Source of the DNA: GCA-002715885 sp045561575
Lineage (GTDB): Bacteria; Bacteroidota; Bacteroidia; Flavobacteriales; BACL11
Length of the DNA stretch: 44,551 nucleotides
NCBI GenBank assembly: GCA_045561575.1
Contig: JBJKXM010000039.1
Location: 1 to 44,551, forward strand
Direction of reading: 5' to 3'
This document shows positions 42,882-44,551 of the stretch, one piece after another (position 1 is the first letter of the stretch; the number at the start of each line of letters is the position of its first letter). The position numbers were made by a program, and so were the translations under genes. The notes below the pieces were generated by a model. The model made no database searches, was not told the DNA's origin, and saw nothing but the letters and a program-made list of their open reading frames with translations.

Positions 42882-44551
42882 ATGAAATACAGTGAATACC
42901 CATATCAAAGAGTTGACTTAGATAAGTTCAAGAATAAAATTGAATTGATGATTGAAAATTTCTCATCAGCTGAAAATGCCGAAAAACAAATAAAAATTAT
43001 TGAAGAGTATCAAAAAATACAAAAAGAGTATCACAGTTTTGGTAGTATAGCTCATCTAAATTTTGCTAGAAATACCAAAGATGAAAATGCAATAAAAGAA
43101 AATAAATTTTATAATGAAATAGGACCTGAGATTGCTGAAGTCGATAATAAATTTACAAAGGCCATTGATTCAAGTAAATTCAAAAAAGAACTATTAAATG
43201 AATTTGGGGCACATTATTTTAATTTAATTTCAATGGAACTTAAGTCATTTGACTCAAAACTTGTTGGGTTAATGAAAGAAGAAAATGAATTAAGAAATAA
43301 ATACAGATCACTATTAGCAGGTGCTGAAATTAAATATAAAGGAAAAACATTAAATCTAACTGGTCTATCTCCATACATGCAAGATACTGATAGAGGTACA
43401 AGAAAAGAAGCTTATATGCTTATGGATGGTTTCTTTAAAGAAAATGAAAATGAACTTGATTCAATATTTGACAAGCTTGTTAAGCTTAGAAATGAAAAAG
43501 CAAAAATTCTAAATTTTGATAATTTCATCCCCCTAGGTTATCTCAATATGAGTAGATCAGACTACGGAGCTAATGAGGTAAGTGAATATAGAAAACAAAT
43601 TGTAAAACATATTGTTCCTCTAGTTCAAAAAATTAATCAAAAAAGAAAAGAGATTCTCGGATATGATAAAATGTTTGTTTATGACACACTATATTTTAAA
43701 GAAGGCAATCCAAAACCAAAAGGTGGTGTTGATTTTCAAGTAGAGCAAGCAAAAACAATGTATAGTGAACTATCAAAAGAGACAAGAGAATTTTTTAATA
43801 TGATGATTGATGAGGAATTAATGGATCTAGATAATAGAGCTGGTAAATCTGGTGGTGGATTTTGTACTTCATTTCCATCATTAGAAAGACCTTACATTTT
43901 CGCAAATTTTAATGGAACTGACCACGACGTAACTGTTTTAACTCATGAAGCTGGACATGCATTCCAATGCTATCAAAGCAGAAAACAGCCAGTAAATCGA
44001 TATTTATGGCCTACATATGAAGCATGTGAGATTCATTCTATGAGCATGGAATTTTTAACTTGGGATTGGATGCATTTATTTTTTAAAGAAGATACTGATA
44101 AATTTTTATTTAAACATATTGCTGGTTCATTAGCTTTTCTTCCATATGGAGCATTAGTTGATCATTTTCAGCACTGGATTTATGAAAATCCAAATGCCAC
44201 TCCAAAAGAAAGAAAAAATCAATGGCTGAATCTAGAAAAAATATATCAACCTGGAAAAGACTATGATAATCTTGATTTTCTCAAAAATGGTGGATTTTGG
44301 CAGAAACAATCTCATATTTATGAAATGCCATTCTACTACATAGATTATACTTTAGCTCAAGTTTGTGCATTTCAATTTTGGATTAGAATGAAAGAAGATA
44401 AAGAATCTGCTTGGAAAGATTATTTAGAGTTATGTAAAGCAGGTGGTTCTATGTCATTTCTAGATTTAGTAAAACTAGCAAAAATTAAATCCCCTTTTGA
44501 CCCAAAAGTATTTGAGGAAGTTGCTAATAAAATTAATGATTGGTTAAATAA
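42882..44551 (+). CDS. M3 family oligoendopeptidase (runs off right edge)
   Basis: Zinc oligopeptidase of the M3 (PepF/thimet) family, which cuts short peptides in the cytosol. From the ATG at 42882 there are 556 residues and no stop before the window ends. The family is about 565 residues, so only the last few are missing. The zinc motif is HEAGH at 355-359, followed by EACEIHSMSMEF with the third ligand at Glu380 or 383. The C-terminal region has the YIDYTLAQVCAFQ segment of the family. It has no signal peptide. It starts 1 base after the DUF5606 stop. Confidence 0.92.
   Translation, partial: MKYSEYPYQRVDLDKFKNKIELMIENFSSAENAEKQIKIIEEYQKIQKEYHSFGSIAHLNFARNTKDENAIKENKFYNEIGPEIAEVDNKFTKAIDSSKFKKELLNEFGAHYFNLISMELKSFDSKLVGLMKEENELRNKYRSLLAGAEIKYKGKTLNLTGLSPYMQDTDRGTRKEAYMLMDGFFKENENELDSIFDKLVKLRNEKAKILNFDNFIPLGYLNMSRSDYGANEVSEYRKQIVKHIVPLVQKINQKRKEILGYDKMFVYDTLYFKEGNPKPKGGVDFQVEQAKTMYSELSKETREFFNMMIDEELMDLDNRAGKSGGGFCTSFPSLERPYIFANFNGTDHDVTVLTHEAGHAFQCYQSRKQPVNRYLWPTYEACEIHSMSMEFLTWDWMHLFFKEDTDKFLFKHIAGSLAFLPYGALVDHFQHWIYENPNATPKERKNQWLNLEKIYQPGKDYDNLDFLKNGGFWQKQSHIYEMPFYYIDYTLAQVCAFQFWIRMKEDKESAWKDYLELCKAGGSMSFLDLVKLAKIKSPFDPKVFEEVANKINDWLN

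Overview
The window is an AT-rich, gene-dense piece of a Bacteroidota chromosome, most likely from a marine Flavobacteriales lineage. Four things point there. It carries a type IX secretion gene (porQ). It has Bacteroidota-specific families: a GlmU-like nucleotidyltransferase beside a zinc-free L31, DUF5606, a CarboxypepD_reg TonB receptor and a DnaX without a zinc module. Start codons have A/T-rich upstream regions instead of Shine-Dalgarno sequences. Many transcription units are preceded by TANNTTTG, the Bacteroidota -7 element. I see no rRNA, tRNA, CRISPR array, insertion sequence or prophage. No gene-free stretch exceeds about 155 bases.

Layout. Bases 1-15286 are all on the minus strand. 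Read in the direction of transcription they are: a 1006-residue TPR protein and an outer-membrane barrel; gyrB-mdh; rpmE2 with its own promoter and terminator; a GlmU-like gene; and lon-porQ-cmk-ispH-rpsA (rpsA runs off the left edge). Bases 15377-18738 are plus: a small unknown gene, ftsE, murB and a RecD/UvrD-like helicase, each overlapping the next. Bases 18741-25585 are minus: dnaX, an M16 peptidase and a monomeric isocitrate dehydrogenase. Bases 25734-29717 are plus: rpsF-rpsR-rplI with a strong terminator, then acnB. A short minus gene with an HsdR-N-type nuclease fold sits back to back with holA. A plus-strand run follows: holA, a TonB receptor, pyrG, yidC (frameshifted) and a DUF6438 lipoprotein. 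Then come a DUF456 membrane protein (minus), purB (plus), a minus operon of UMF1-type transporter, lhgO and an unknown gene, and finally DUF5606 and an M3 peptidase (plus) that runs off the right edge.

Most genes are housekeeping: DNA replication (gyrB, dnaX, holA), translation (rpsA, rpsF, rpsR, rplI, rpmE2), the TCA cycle (mdh, icd, acnB), nucleotide synthesis (cmk, pyrG, purB), and the envelope (murB, ftsE, yidC, porQ and the barrels). I found no obvious new multi-gene defence or mobile system.

The most interesting signals are small. (1) dnaX has a run of eleven A exactly at the end of its clamp-loader core, and both other frames stop within a few codons. That is the layout expected for making a short gamma-like protein by slippage. 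(2) yidC has lost one base, giving a precise frameshift at an AT-rich spot. (3) pyrG and purB share the string TTTGT followed by eight A directly before the start codon, which suggests initiation-level control. (4) rpsA carries five 27-bp in-frame repeats. (5) A solitary restriction-fold nuclease is paired with holA.
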